Assembly (NCBI RefSeq): GCF_021462225.1
Contig: NC_061804.1
Span: forward strand, 38,081,975-38,145,974
Length of the DNA: 64,000 nucleotides
Source: Girardinichthys multiradiatus
Lineage: Eukaryota; Chordata; Actinopteri; Cyprinodontiformes; Goodeidae
Reading direction: 5' to 3'
Each line of letters opens with the position of its first letter. Position 1 is the first letter of the stretch. A program made the position numbers and the translations under genes. This document shows, one piece after another, positions 12,849-24,224 of the stretch. A model generated the notes under the pieces. It saw only the letters and a list, made by a program, of their open reading frames with translations. It was not told the DNA's origin and did not search any database.

Positions 12849-13216
12849 CTTACATTTGATGCCTATATGAAACCCATTATATGTGATGCCTATGTGAAAC
12901 TAAATGGATTACATGTAAAATCCATGTCATAACATGTCATGCCATAGTGAAACCAAATAAATGACATGTGATCAGCATGTGAAATCAATGGCATTACATG
13001 TCATGCCTATATGAAACTGTATATGTGTTGCCTACAAAAAAACTCATATGTTATGCTCATGTGAACACAAATAGATTACATGTGATCCATACTTGAAAAC
13101 TAGGGCATTACATGTGATTACCATGTGAAATTAATGTGATCACAACTGAGGCCCACACAAAACAAAACCCTTAAATTAAATGTGATATACATATGTAACC
13201 TATGGCATTACATCAG
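12849..13216 (+). repeat. Degenerate tandem repeat, period roughly 30-40 bp
   Basis: The phrases ACATGTGATGCCTATGTGAA and ATTACATGTGAT recur about ten times with variants (ATGTCATGCCTATATGAAAC, GTGATCAGCATGTGAAAT, TGATTACCATGTGAAATT). Copies are too diverged to fix one unit length by eye. It looks like an old minisatellite. Confidence 0.65.
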
Positions 13217-13254
13217 ATGCTGTAATATTATTACATATTACATCAAAGAGACTG

Positions 13255-14640
13255 CAGGTACATCTAAAAAAATAGAATATCATGAAAAAGTTTAATTTTT
13301 TTGTCACTCATTTCAGAAAGTGAAATTTACACATATAGTGAAATAAGCCTTTCTTTGGGATTTTGATAATTGTACCCTACAGATAATGAATACCCCAAAT
13401 TCAGCATCTCAGAAAATTTGAATATTACATAAGATCAATAAAAAGGGTAATTTTAAACCAGAAATGTCAGACTTCTATAAAGTTAATTTCTATTACCTCA
13501 GTACTTGGTTGTGCCTCCTTTGCATGAATAACTGCATCAGTGCAGGGGTATTATCAAGAAAATCAGCCTGTGATTCTGCTGGGATGTAATGGAAGCCCAG
13601 GTTGCTTTGATAGCAGCCTACAGGTTGTCTGCATTGTTGGTTCTGATGTCTCTTATCTTCATCTTGTCAACACGCCATATGCCCTTCTAAGGGGTTTAGG
13701 TCAGGGGAGTTTGCTGGCCAATCAAGCCCAGAAACATCATGAACCAGCTTTTGGTACCTTTGGTGGTGAGGGCAGGTGTCATGTTCTGCTGGAAAATGAA
13801 ATCAGCATCTCCATAAAGCTTGTCAGTGTCATCATTCATCTGTGTTTAAGTTTCTTGTGTATTTCCCTGCACTTCTCTGTTCAGTTGCTGTTATTCTACT
13901 AGTTACATAAGTTTCATGGTTCATTCTCTCTGGCACCAGCTGCTCCGCATTTCTCCTGATTAACCCTTCTAACTCATCTGTCATTTCTCCACCATGACTC
14001 TGTATTTAAACTCTGGTTTTCATACCTCGCCATTGGATCCTACTGTTTATCATGCCAACCCTGTCCACGACTCTTTGGCTGCCCATTCCATTCCTGTCTC
14101 ATCATTGTGCTCCGTGTTCTGTTTTTGCTCCTCTGTAAGTTATCAGTGCCTTTAACAAACATCTTTTTACTCATCATGTGGCTTTGACGCTCCTGCTTGC
14201 ACTTTGGTCCTGCACAACTCCAGCTTAAAATGACAGCAGACTGAAGCCTGAAGGGTCCTATAGTTTCTTGGTAGGTGGCTGCCTTGATAGTGGACTTCAG
14301 AAAACCCAGTCAAACAATGCCAACAAATGACATAGTACCCCAAATCATTACTGACTGTGGAAGCTCCCTCTAAACACTTCCACCAGAATCTGGGATCTTG
14401 ATTTGCAAATTAAATGCTAACCTTACTTTCATCTGAAAAGAGGACGTTGAACCACTGAGCAGCAGTCCAGTCTCTGGTTCCTGAGTGGCTTGACACGAGG
14501 AATGCAACATTTGTAGCCCATGTGTAGGATTCGTCTGTGTGTTGTAGCTCTTGATGCGCTGACTCCAGCCTCAGTCCACTTCTTGTGAAGCTTCTTAAAT
14601 GGATTTTGCTTGATGATAGAGGTGTGAGAATGAGGAGCTA
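13255..14640 (-). mobile_element. Tc1-like relic with two insertions
   Basis: The left end, CAGGTACATCTAAAAAAATA, resembles a known fish Tc1 terminus. Complement-strand pieces follow the Tc1 order: C-terminal region near 13480-13830 (AGGGGTTTAGGTCAGGGGAG is the complement of the PDLNP region), then the central region near 14250-14460, then an N-terminal KKLHKKWTEAGVSASRATTH segment near 14540-14610. A non-Tc1 block at 13836-14243 interrupts it, and another Tc1 element is inserted at TA 14639-14640. No remainder was recognised beyond that insertion. Confidence 0.65.
13836..14243. repeat. Block inserted in a Tc1 relic, possible retroposon tail
   Basis: This block breaks the Tc1 homology. Its end (AACATCTTTTTACTCATC, then CTGCTTGCACTTTGGTCCTG) resembles the end of the stretch at about 12440-12700, so both may be copies of a fish retroposon 3' tail. 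The boundaries are approximate. Confidence 0.4.
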
Positions 14641-15882
14641 CAGGGTTTGGACAATGAAACTGAAACACCTGTCATTTTAGTGTGGGAGGTTTCATGGCTA
14701 AATTGGACCAGCCTGGTATCCAGTCTTCATTGATTGCACATTGCACCAGTAAGAGCAGAGTGTGAAGGTTCAATTAGCAGGGTAAGAGCACAGTTTTGCT
14801 CAAAATATTGAAATGCACACAACATTATGGGTGACATACCAGAGTTCAAAAGAGGACAAATTGTTGGTGCACGTCTTGCTGGCGCATCTGTGACCAAGAC
14901 AGCAAGTCTTTGTGATGTATCAAGAGCCACGGTATCCAGGGTAATGTCAGCATACCACCAAGAAGGACGAACCACATCCAACAGGATTAACTGTGGACGC
15001 AAGAGGAAGCTGTCTGAAAGGGATGTTCGGGTGCTACCCCGGATTGTATCCAAAAAACATAAAACCACGGCTGCCCAAATCACAGCAGAATTAAATGTGC
15101 ACCTCAACTCTCCTGTTTCCACCAGAACTGTCCGTCGGGAGCTCCACAGGGTCAATATACACTGCCGGGCTGCTATAGCCAAACCTTTGGTCACTCATGC
15201 CAATGCCAAACGTCAGTTTCAATGGTGCAAGGAGCGCAAATCTTGGGCTGTGGACAATGTGAAACATGTATTGTTCTCTGATGAGTCTACCTTTACTGTT
15301 TTTCCCACAAAGGTTACGGTGTGGAGAAGCCCCAAAGAAACGTACCACCCAGACTGTTGCATGCCCAGAGTGAAGCATGGGGGTGGATCAGTGATGGTTT
15401 AGGCTGCCATATCATGGCATTCCCTTGGCCCAATACTTGTGCTAGATGGGCGCGTCACTGCCAAGGGCTACCGAACCATTCTTGAGGACCATGTGCATCC
15501 AATGGTTCAAACATTGTATCCTGAAGGCGATGCACCAATTCACACAGCAAGACTGTTAAAGATTGGTTTGATGAACATGAAAGTGAAGTTGAACATCTCC
15601 CATGGTCTGCACAGTCACCAGATCTAAATATTATTGAGCCACTTTGGGGTGTTTTGGAGGAGCGAGTCAGGAAACGTTTTCCTCCACCAGTATCACGTAG
15701 TGACCTGGCCACTATCCTGCAAGAAGAATGGCTTAAAATCCCTCTGACCACTGTGCAGGACTTGTATATGTCATTCCCAAGACAAATTGACACTGTATTG
15801 GCCGCAAAAGGAGGCCCTACACCATACTAATAAATTATTGTGGTCTAAAACCAGGCGTTTCAGTTTCATTGTCCAACCCCTG
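14641..15882 (+). mobile_element. Tc1-like element, copy D (1242 bp, DD36E group)
   Basis: Complete ends, about 31 bp terminal inverted repeats beginning CAGGGTTTGGACAATGAAAC and ending with the near-complement TTTCATTGTCCAACCCCTG. TA dinucleotides flank it at 14639-14640 and 15883-15884. A sister copy in reverse orientation lies at 28622-29891. It is inserted in an older Tc1 relic. Confidence 0.92.
14827..15830 (+). pseudogene. Tc1 transposase, copy D, broken
   Basis: Starts at ATG 14827 (MGDIPEFKRGQIVG). The DNA-binding half is intact: helix-turn-helix around SVTKTASLCDVSRATVSRV, GRKRKLSERD linker, and the second HTH. The first catalytic motif LFSDEST is present. Compared with the copy at 28673-29705, a short deletion removes residues after TVFPT, a Trp codon has become TAG at 15400-15402, an in-frame deletion near 15529 removes most of the block before the second catalytic Asp, and a further frameshift follows near 15554. 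The PDLNIIEPLW block and the GGPTPY end are still readable to a TAA at 15828. Not functional. Confidence 0.9.
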
Positions 15883-16214
15883 TAATTCAAGATGGGGGCT
15901 AAACCTTCAGCATTAAAAGACAAAACACACCGCTGTAATAAATGAAGGCTTTATTTAAAAAAACTGTTGTGAAAAGGTAATTACCTCAAGGAGTCTGAAA
16001 AAAGTTATATTCTTAAAAAGGTGAAACAAAGAAGACCCATTTTTCATTTTGACAAATAAAACAATAAAATAGGTTAGCTAACCTGAACTCTTAAGAGTTG
16101 GCAGCATCCATTGTTACAGCTCACAGTAACACACAGCAAATTAAAGTGATACCATATTACTTTAATTGATCTGGTTATCAATTAAACCAATTAAACAATT
16201 AATTAGAACACTAA
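15883..16214. other. Intergenic stretch, nothing recognised
   Basis: AT-rich sequence with no recognised gene or repeat. Confidence 0.4.
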
Positions 16215-17948
16215 GGGCCTGATCTTCAAAGATCCCAAATAGCGGGTGCTAATTTGCGTGTACTCTAAATAAATTGCACGTGCAATAAGTGGGCGTGTTG
16301 CATGCGATTTTCAAAGATTACATGGATAATAGGTGCAAAAAAGGTGCAGACCGCCCTATTTAAATGAAGAAATTGCATGTGCTACTGGCTGAAACAAGAG
16401 GAAAAGCAAACAGATCCTCTGCCGTCTTGCTATGCAGGGATTGTTATGCTGCATCATTATAAATGATCCAGTTGCTGATTTTTTCCTTCTGTTCCGTTCA
16501 GCCATTGCTTTTATGGTCTGTTAGAGTTAGTTAACATTTGTTGTGCTACTAACAGCAAGTCATCTGGTCTGAGAGATTATTTCTGTTATCTTGCTCAACA
16601 TAACTCGCAACAAATTGGCCAATCAATACTAACAATATAAATAACAAACATGTCTGTTAATTAATTTGTCTCCCTTAATCTTTTAATTCTTTTCAGAGAC
16701 TCACCAGGTTTTTTTGAGTATATGTTTGAAGAGTTCGGAGTTTATTATAAACAGCCACAATATTTAAACCTGAATATTAGCAACATAAAAATAGATAGTT
16801 GTATGTGTTGGCAATGTGTATGTTATAGATTTACCTAATTTTAAAACATAGCATCACATAACTGTCCGGCAAAACAGTCGAACATTTATGTAAATAGAAA
16901 TAAATTATTTTCCAAAGATTTTACTAAATTCGTTTTGTTTTGTTTTGCCAATATTTTAATAATATGCAACATGTTTGATTGTTTAAATAGTTTTTTTGTT
17001 GACACAAAATCATTTTTTACTGTGGTTTGGTCTTAAAAGCTTAAACATTCCCCTGGCATATGTTCACATTTAAACAACATAATCAAACTGATTCAGTTCC
17101 GATTGGCCTGCAGTGACAGAACGTTAATAAAGCTGCCTTAAAATGGTGATTGTTCCCCATTTTAGAAGTGATTTTAGCATCCAGTTTGCAAATGAAGGAT
17201 TTAATCTGCCTTATAATGTCTTTAGTTCTTTCCTGTTAATTCTATTATCAACATCAAAGCACAGTGGGTCTTTTGCATGATGTGAGATTACAGGATGTAC
17301 GCTCTTGATCAGTGATGTGCGCATTTTGCCATGATCAGGTTTGGGCGCGTTGAGCCGATGATCACTGACAATGATGTTACGCTGGAATGATGTTGAATGA
17401 AGTGTTGCAAGGTGTTTTACCATAGGAGAAATATCATGGCTTCTGTTTGTGATTGGCTCCAAATCAGAGTTTAGATAATCCTACATAGAATCCTCTATTC
17501 TCATCTATTTTTATTATTTTTATTTTTGACAACCAAAATCTTTTGGCACATGTAAGATTCTCTCTCCCTGTCATTTGTCATTCTATCTATGCCTACTTCT
17601 GGCCAAACTGACAGCAGACATATTTGCGTCCCAGTTAGCACCTGCATTTCAAACGTGCTAAATCCATACGCAAAAATTGCGCCCGCAAACCGTTTCAGGC
17701 TTTGAAAATTGCCTTGCGGGTGGTAAGGGAATACATTTTCATATCCTCCTCCCATGAATTTGCACGTTTGGGTCATTATCATATGTTTTGCATATTCATG
17801 AAGGCAGACACGCTAAAAAGTTTGCACCCGCAGTTCCGCTGATTTTACACACGCAATCCGATTTCCACCTCGTTTGTAGATCAGCTTTGATGACGCAAAC
17901 AGGTTTGCGTGCGGTTTTGTACACGCAAATCTTTTGAAGATCAGGCCC
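16215..17948. mobile_element. Terminal-inverted-repeat DNA transposon, Harbinger-like candidate
   Basis: The ends are GGGCCTGATCTTCAAAGAT and its near-complement ATCTTTTGAAGATCAGGCCC. Subterminal TTTGCGTGTAC motifs occur near both ends in inverted orientation (16253-16263 and the complement at 17920-17930). Flanks are TAA on the left and TAG on the right, an imperfect three-base duplication as expected for PIF/Harbinger elements. No DDE transposase is recognisable; minus-strand open frames at 17211-17462 and 17501-17782 lack known motifs. It is probably non-autonomous. The superfamily call is an inference from the ends. Confidence 0.55.
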
Positions 17949-19960
17949 TAGGAGTTCTTCCGTCATTCTTAGTGACAGAAGAGTTTCAGTTTTATATATC
18001 TGGAGTCTCATATGGTGAGTTTTCAAAACATAATTGACATAAATTCAAGCAAGAATGTATCTCTAGAATTACAGTATTCTGTTTCTGATTTAAGTGGGAG
18101 CTCTGACAAAAATACTGAAAATAGGTATGTATGTTTTGTGCAATGAGAGCAGGATAGTAAGGTGCACACTGCTGTGTGTATTAGGGGGAGGGCTGCTTCA
18201 TAAGAACATGGCACAGTTGTCTTTATAAGTATCACCTTCTTTGCAGAGATAAACAGTGGGCTATTACCACTTAGCCTCAGTACACACATGTTACGTTGTT
18301 GACCTCTGGTTCTCTAAATCATCCTCCTAATTGCTGGATGCCTCAGCAGTGGACCTAAAATACCTCCTCTGTTTGGGTGTTCAGCTTCATTAATTTAGAG
18401 AAACCTTTTCAAATACAGCTCCATTTTTACACCTGCTCTTTCCTTGACCGTTTCTTAGTTTCAGTGTGTTTCAGTCAGATTTTTCCAAATAAAATTTGAA
18501 TGTTTTTCTTTCTAATCTGAACACAGACTCTTGTTAAATACAGTCCATGTTCTGATTTATTATTCACGTTCTCATGCAGGCTTTAGTCACACAAGAGTGA
18601 GGCAAACCCTGTCTAACAAATGCTCCTGCAGCAGCCTAACAAGGGCTGCAAAGCGTGTCCAATCAAAAGTCAAAAGAGCAGTGAGCCGACCCCCTCTCAG
18701 AGTTTCATTTCGCCGATATTCTTTAGTTCTGCTCTGAAATGACAGAGTTGCTCTGTAGGAGTTAGATAAGAAGAAGCTGCAGATAAATGTGGGGAACCGT
18801 TCGACAGCTATGATAGCAATCCGGTGTCCACGTTAGTCAATACACAATGACATCTGCTGCACCTTTAGAAGTGTTTTCTGTCTCTTACAGATGGTATCTT
18901 GTTCAATTGTCTTTTCATATCAAAGAGAGGGAAGACGTTGAATGTGAGATTATCACCCCTTGAGGAGATTTAAGGTTTAAAATGCTGCTTACTCCTTGAG
19001 GATCAGATGAAATACTTAAAGCTGATTTTGTGGGGCCTTTTGAGACTGAACAACACAAGCAAAATCTCTTCTCATGCATTTCATTGGTAGAGCTTTTTGA
19101 ACGGCTGGGCCAATTATCATATCAGTGCCAGATCATATCATATCATATCATTCATCAGGCCTACTTCCCATGTTTGACATGCAAGATTAAAATGCCACTG
19201 TGGCTTGGGAGAAATCTGCACAGCATGCCTGACTCAAACAGAAGAAGAGACAGTTTGGGACAGCCAAAGGATCTCCAGCGATGTTGAAATATGTTCCTGA
19301 TAGATTCTGTACCAAAATGGTCTCCTCAAATGTTTTTCTCAAGCAATTACACGGTCAGGACTCCATCAGCATTTCTGGAGCAGGCAGGTGTTTCTTGGCA
19401 TTGGGACAAGCTATCATCACCTTTTTTACGACCTGGTTTTCCCGCCCTTTCCCACGGTAAGTATGGGATGTGCCTGTACGTTCTATCCTGAGCACAGAGG
19501 AAAGGATCTGTTAAAAGGAATTTTCACTCATCTGATTCGCATGTGAGCAAAAAACTACAAGGAAAAGAAAGACCTAATAAACACAGCAGTTTTGAGTAAC
19601 AGAGAAATGTTGTGTTTAAATAGCAAAAGCTGTTGATTTGGGTTTGGAACGGTGCTTACCAAAAGTTACATTTATACAACTGTAATTACTCCTTCATGAA
19701 ACACGGTCAACCAGCTGTCATGTACTTCTACAAAGAAATGTCTAAAGACAGCTTGCTCTGTGTTATAATTAGGAGCAAGCCCTGGCTAAAAATATTTAAT
19801 GATTCTATTTAAATTAACCTGCTGTACTCCCACTATGAAAGCAACAAACTGGGTCGGACTGCACCTTTGGAAAATACAAAAGGAAAGCTGTGCTGGCTGA
19901 GCTACAGAAATCAACAGTTAGACCCCCACAATGAGCAGTGCTCACTCCTCAATAAACCGC
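17949..19960. other. Intergenic stretch, nothing recognised
   Basis: Mixed sequence with several short open frames (for example 18531-18737 and 19030-19287 on the plus strand) that show no domain. A short ATCAT repeat lies near 19126-19152. Confidence 0.45.
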
Positions 19961-20099
19961 CCAAGACTAAAACAGTAAAAAACACCAGTGGTGACGAGAG
20001 CTGTAAAAAACACTGATGCCCACTTTCCACATGTTCTACTTTGGCCAGCTCCAATCCACTCAGCCTGTTTAACGACCCTTTACAGGCTTTTCTGCCCCA

Positions 20100-20363
20100 G
20101 TGCTGGCTTTTTTGCTACCTGTTCAGCAACAGATCGCACTGGAGCTGACCATGGCTGAAATGGGATGTCAACAGATTTGCCGTTCACTGATTGGCCATGG
20201 GCATGGTCAGTCTTATGAGTCCGATTGCAATATTCAGTACCACGGATTTTACCGCATATTACGGCGATGCCAGGAGTGGCTCAAGAAACTCAAGAGCGAC
20301 AACAAAAATATTAAAGACCACAATAGCCGCAGCAAGATGCCATTTTTGGCCATCGTCCCGTGA
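20100..20363 (+). pseudogene. Myb/SANT-like domain fragment, transposon-derived
   Basis: The segment CQEWLKKLKSDNKNIKDHNS resembles the last helix and tail of Myb/SANT-like DNA-binding domains (usual pattern CR-K-KKLK--Y--IKDHN-RSG) carried by Harbinger-associated proteins and their domesticated relatives. The first helices are not clear and no partner exon is seen. A strong hairpin follows at 20474-20527. I read it as a relic of a DNA transposon, not a host gene. Confidence 0.45.
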
Positions 20364-20473
20364 GTTGTAGACAGGAGGGCGCTCTGGACTCTACAATCTC
20401 AATGTTTTAAGTGGACATGATGTGCAATGGTGAGTGTTTGTTCTACTTTGCATAGCACATGATGCTGACGGCT

Positions 20474-20527
20474 GTTTCCATTGATGGCTGGAGGCTGGAA
20501 GCCCAACCTCCAGCCGTCAATGGAAAC
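20474..20527. repeat. Hairpin, 25 bp stem
   Basis: The left arm 20474-20498 (GTTTCCATTGATGGCTGGAG and onward) pairs with 20503-20527 across a four-base AAGC loop with two mismatches. Further out, TCTACTTTGCAT and ATGCAGAGTAGA extend the inverted repeat with gaps. It probably is the core of a fold-back MITE. Confidence 0.85.
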
Positions 20528-20821
20528 CCAACAGGTTTCATGCAGAGTAGAGCGAGGTGGAGCGGAGTGGAGCCGTGCAGATGCTGGAACTGTAAATGGA
20601 AAAGACTCCATTGTGAAATATTTTTCTTGTGTCTAAACAGTTATGTGGCTTGACCAACCACAAAAGAACATAAATTTTGCTCTGCTCGAAACTGATCCGG
20701 GTTTGCCTGGGTCCAAACCTTTGGCTCTATTCAGTCCATGCTGCGAAACCAGAAACAGAGTGTAATGAGCTTACAATTCTTACAGATATATTGGTACACA
20801 TAGGACATAGTCAGGATTTAG

Positions 20822-21529
20822 TATAGTACAAAACCTTACAAGCATTTTGAACTATTTCCCCATTTTGTTGATGTTACAACCATAAAAAAACTTTATTAGA
20901 GAGTGGCAAAAAGAATTGTTGAAAGAAAGCGATAAGTCCTGTTTACAGTTTGTGCCATGTAGGGGACAAATCAAAGATTTGGAAGAAGATGCTCTGTTCA
21001 GATGAGCGCAGATTTAAACTTTTAAGGCCTTTCTGCAAAGCTCTCTATGAGGCAGAAAAGTAACACTGCTGGTCAACCTGAAGACAACATCCCCTGTGTC
21101 GAACATGCTTTTCTTCAGTAGAGACCAGAAAAGGGGGCAGAGTTAATGGGAAGATGTATGAAGCTGAATACAGGGCAATCGTGGAATAAAACCTGTAAGA
21201 AACTGCAAAATTCTTGAGATGTCTAAGATTCATCCTCCAGCAGATAGCCAACCCTAAACATACAAACACAGCTACATTGGAATAGTTTAAATCAAAAAAT
21301 AAATTATGTTTTAAAATGGCTTAATCAAAGTCCAGACTTCAATCCATATGAGAACTAGCATACAGACTTGATCATTAGTGTTTACAGAATCCCTCTTTCC
21401 TATCGGATTGAGCCAATGTGGTACGTTGTATAGGTCTGTCACATAAAATCTCAATGAGATATGCTTGTGGCTATAACATGACAAAATGTGAAAGGGTTCA
21501 GGAGCTATAAATACTTTTGAAATGCACTG
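20822..21529 (+). mobile_element. Tc1-like relic
   Basis: Recognisable Tc1 stretches in order: GAAAGAAAGCGATAAGTCCTG, GCTCTGTTCAGATGAGC (first catalytic region), TTAATGGGAAGATGTATGAAG, ATACAGGGCAATCGTGG, CCAACCCTAAACATACA and AAAGTCCAGACTTCAATCC (the PDLNP region). It ends in a degraded terminus (AAATACTTTTGAAATGCACTG). The whole 5' third is missing. Same family as the relics at 36784-37788 and 63866-64000. Confidence 0.75.
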
Positions 21530-23217
21530 GATGTTACAAGTGTGCATCGTCTAGACTGGTAAGTAACATTAAGATGTTGCACCTTGATCCCATCCTGCCC
21601 AGCTGTACATGAGTTCCTCTCCTGATTCTGGTCACATTTAACTTGTGCTTTGGTTGCCGCAATGTATCTTCATCTCCTGACCTGTTATTATTAATATCTG
21701 TTATATTTTGACACCACATCTAAACAGAAAAGTTAAATAAGTCAGTGTAAATATTGTTTTCTGATTATAACAAAGCATTAGACATGGCTGAACCCTTCAC
21801 TGCATGTCAATTCACATTTGCTGCCGTTTTCCCCTCAACAGTCACATAATGAATAAAGTCAGACAAATAAATAATGGAAACAGCATGCTGAATCTGCAGA
21901 CAGTTAATATCCTGAAGGCAATGTTTTGTGATTTGCAAAGGTAAGAACTGCTTGAAATTATAAGGCCAGTATTTACTCAGCACGCTGTGATGTAATATGT
22001 TGGCACCATTGTGAAAATATCAGATTTTTTGCCTGAACACTGTAAAAAGAGGCATGTGTCAGGAGGTGAGGGGGTTGGATCAAGCACTCAGAAACTGCAA
22101 CCAGCAGACCTGAGATTTCATAAATTATCAACATGCTGGTTGTACAGCAGTTGCTCTCAGGCACTGAGAAATAAACGTCTCAATAGTAAAGCAATTAATG
22201 TGAACCTGGTGAAATTACTGGTGAGGATGCATCTGTTTTTTTAGGCAGCCTAATCAGATAAAAATCAAAAATTCATTACCAATTAAGTGCGTAGCAGCCT
22301 CCATCAGGCTTTAAAAGAATGCCACGAATAATAAGAGTATCAGAGTCAGTATAACGCCTTTTGAGTTTTCTTTAGTCCTGATTTAAATAAAAATGGATAT
22401 ACTGTGTCATTCATATTGCCATGCTTTAAAACACACTGCATTGCTCATATCTGTCCTGTACTGTTGCTAACGCAGTTTCCTAAATGGTTCATGTTTTGAA
22501 CTTGCCTCTAACTCATTATCTCTAATACTGGCTTGTTTCCCCAATTTAGTTCTAAGAAATCTCTCATTTACTCTATTCTTCACTGTAGTTAGACACATCA
22601 TGGTTGAATGAATCCATTTTATTACAATGAAGGGTAACAAAGGGCGCATCAATGCACAGCCTGTGCACATTTCACGTGTAAGTGTAGCATGGCATGCGCT
22701 AGGTGGTGCACTGTGGAAGTGAGCAACTTTACTGTATAGGATTTGATCATTAGAAAAAAAAAATCTGTTGCTCAGTAGCGCCACTTGCGCTGGCCCAGCG
22801 GCAATACCTATCAGTCTTGTGTTATTACAGCCCTCATGACCACGACAGAGTCAAGGCAGCAATACTAATACACGAACGTCTGGATCTGAGCTGTCAGAAT
22901 AAGACCACCATCTGTAGAAACATCTACTGGAGACAAACTGTAACAGGTAATAATATTAACCTTTGGCTTCATTGCCTTTCTGGACAGAAGTGATGAACAA
23001 AATCTGATTTATTTTATTCTTAATAATAATACTCTACTTATACTCAATACTTAATACTACTAATTTGATTATACTTTGTAATAATAATATAGTTTACTAA
23101 CCTAAAGTTAACTTGGTAATATTAACTTGAACTTTAACAGATTAACTACAAACTATAATAATAATAACAATATTACTGCTACGACAAAAAATAAAATAGC
23201 AACATTAACATCAACGT
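21530..23217. other. Intergenic stretch, nothing recognised
   Basis: AT-rich sequence upstream of the med13 promoter. No exon or RNA gene was recognised; the last 250 bp are rich in short AATA repeats. Confidence 0.45.
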
Positions 23218-23279
23218 CATAATAATAATAATAATAATAATTATTATTATTATTATTATTAGTAGTAGTAGTAGTAATA
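23218..23279. repeat. (AAT)n/(ATT)n/(AGT)n compound microsatellite
   Basis: AAT triplets pass directly into ATT triplets and then AGT triplets, so the first two blocks are complementary and can fold on themselves. Confidence 0.9.
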
Positions 23280-23439
23280 ATCCTATTATGTGACTACACT
23301 GAAAGTTACTATACACAGAAAAAAGGAAGAAATGTGAAGAATGAATATATGTTGACTTGATGCAGAGCTTTATAAAAGAAATATGAAAGCAACGTAAACT
23401 CTGCTGAGCTAAAGAGACCAAAGACATCTTAAACACAAG

Positions 23440-24158
23440 ACGGCTTTAATCCGTCAAACCTCTAAACGAACTTTCAAACAGAAACAAACTGCTCACTGCC
23501 TTTACTTTGGCGGAAATGTCGCCCTGTGTACGAGGTGTCTCCGTGGATCTGCTGCTAGCTTGACAAAGCTCTGACCACGAATAAGCCAATAGGCTGTGGA
23601 AGGCAGAGTTGTCCCTGTGGCCGCCATTAAAGAAAGGAATCCGTGAATTCAAATGGAAACCAACAGGAACCGAGGCTCAAATTATGATCCAAATCATTGC
23701 TAAAACGTAGGCCGGTGCCAGAGTTCGTGACGTTTCGCCAGGATGTATTTGATTTTTGGGTTAAATTTAGCGATGGAGGAGTGAGACGAGGCGTTTTTAT
23801 TATTATTATTTTTTTTTAAGCGGAGACCGTTTTAGGGCTAAGGGGGAGGGGGAGAGTTGCTTCTTTGCTCCCTTTTCTTTTTGTTTTATGAACATTTTTG
23901 CGCTCTCTTTAACATGATTTTACGGTGTACTTTTGGGATGTCGGCATAGGGACGGCATTGTCTCTTATCAGCTTTTTAGCTCTGGCGGAGGAAACTGCAG
24001 TCGGAAGGTTGTTTGCTGAATTAACTCCTCCAGCCAAATGTTACACAAAAATATTTCTCGCTGATTAGGCTTGCACAGAAAACACACAGCGGTTAATTGT
24101 TTTTTAATTTCCCCTGGACGTGAAAACGATGGAGAGTCGGATCTCGCAGTGAAGAAGG
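23440..24158 (+). promoter_or_regulatory. med13: Probable med13 promoter and 5' UTR
   Basis: CpG dinucleotides are clearly denser here than in the AT-rich surroundings. A CCAAT box is at 23586-23590, and GCCGCCATT at 23620-23628 is the complement of the YY1 core AATGGCGGC. No TATA box stands out, as expected for a housekeeping regulator. The transcription start cannot be fixed from the sequence, and a divergent upstream transcript is possible but not visible. Confidence 0.45.
24129..24152 (+). CDS. Upstream open reading frame, 7 codons
   Basis: ATG at 24129 reads MESRISQ and stops at TGA 24150-24152, six bases before the med13 start. Its context (A at -3, G at +4) is stronger than that of the main ATG (A at -3, A at +4). 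If it lies in the transcript it could lower initiation at med13. Conservation is unknown. Confidence 0.45.
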   Translation: MESRISQ

Positions 24159-24224
24159 ATGAGTTCTTGTTTCGTACCGAACGGGGCCAGCTTGGAGGAT
24201 TGCCATTCCAATCTATTCTGTCTG
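24159..24224 (+). CDS. med13: med13 coding exon 1 (residues 1-22)
   Basis: The exon encodes the N terminus of Mediator subunit 13: Met followed by a [19 protein letters not shown] segment. The phrase [10 protein letters not shown] is the hallmark start of MED13/MED13L proteins. The 66 coding bases end in CTG followed by a good donor, GTAAGA at 24225. The intron is phase 0, matching exon 2, which begins with a whole codon. ATG 24159 is chosen because it gives the family's usual N terminus; no in-frame ATG upstream extends it. The extra Cys at position 4 is a minor variation. Confidence 0.93.

Noticed and set aside
23446..23652. Divergent minus-strand gene sharing the med13 promoter
   Set aside because: The 68-codon frame has no recognisable domain and no downstream exon; a divergent transcript remains possible but is unsupported.
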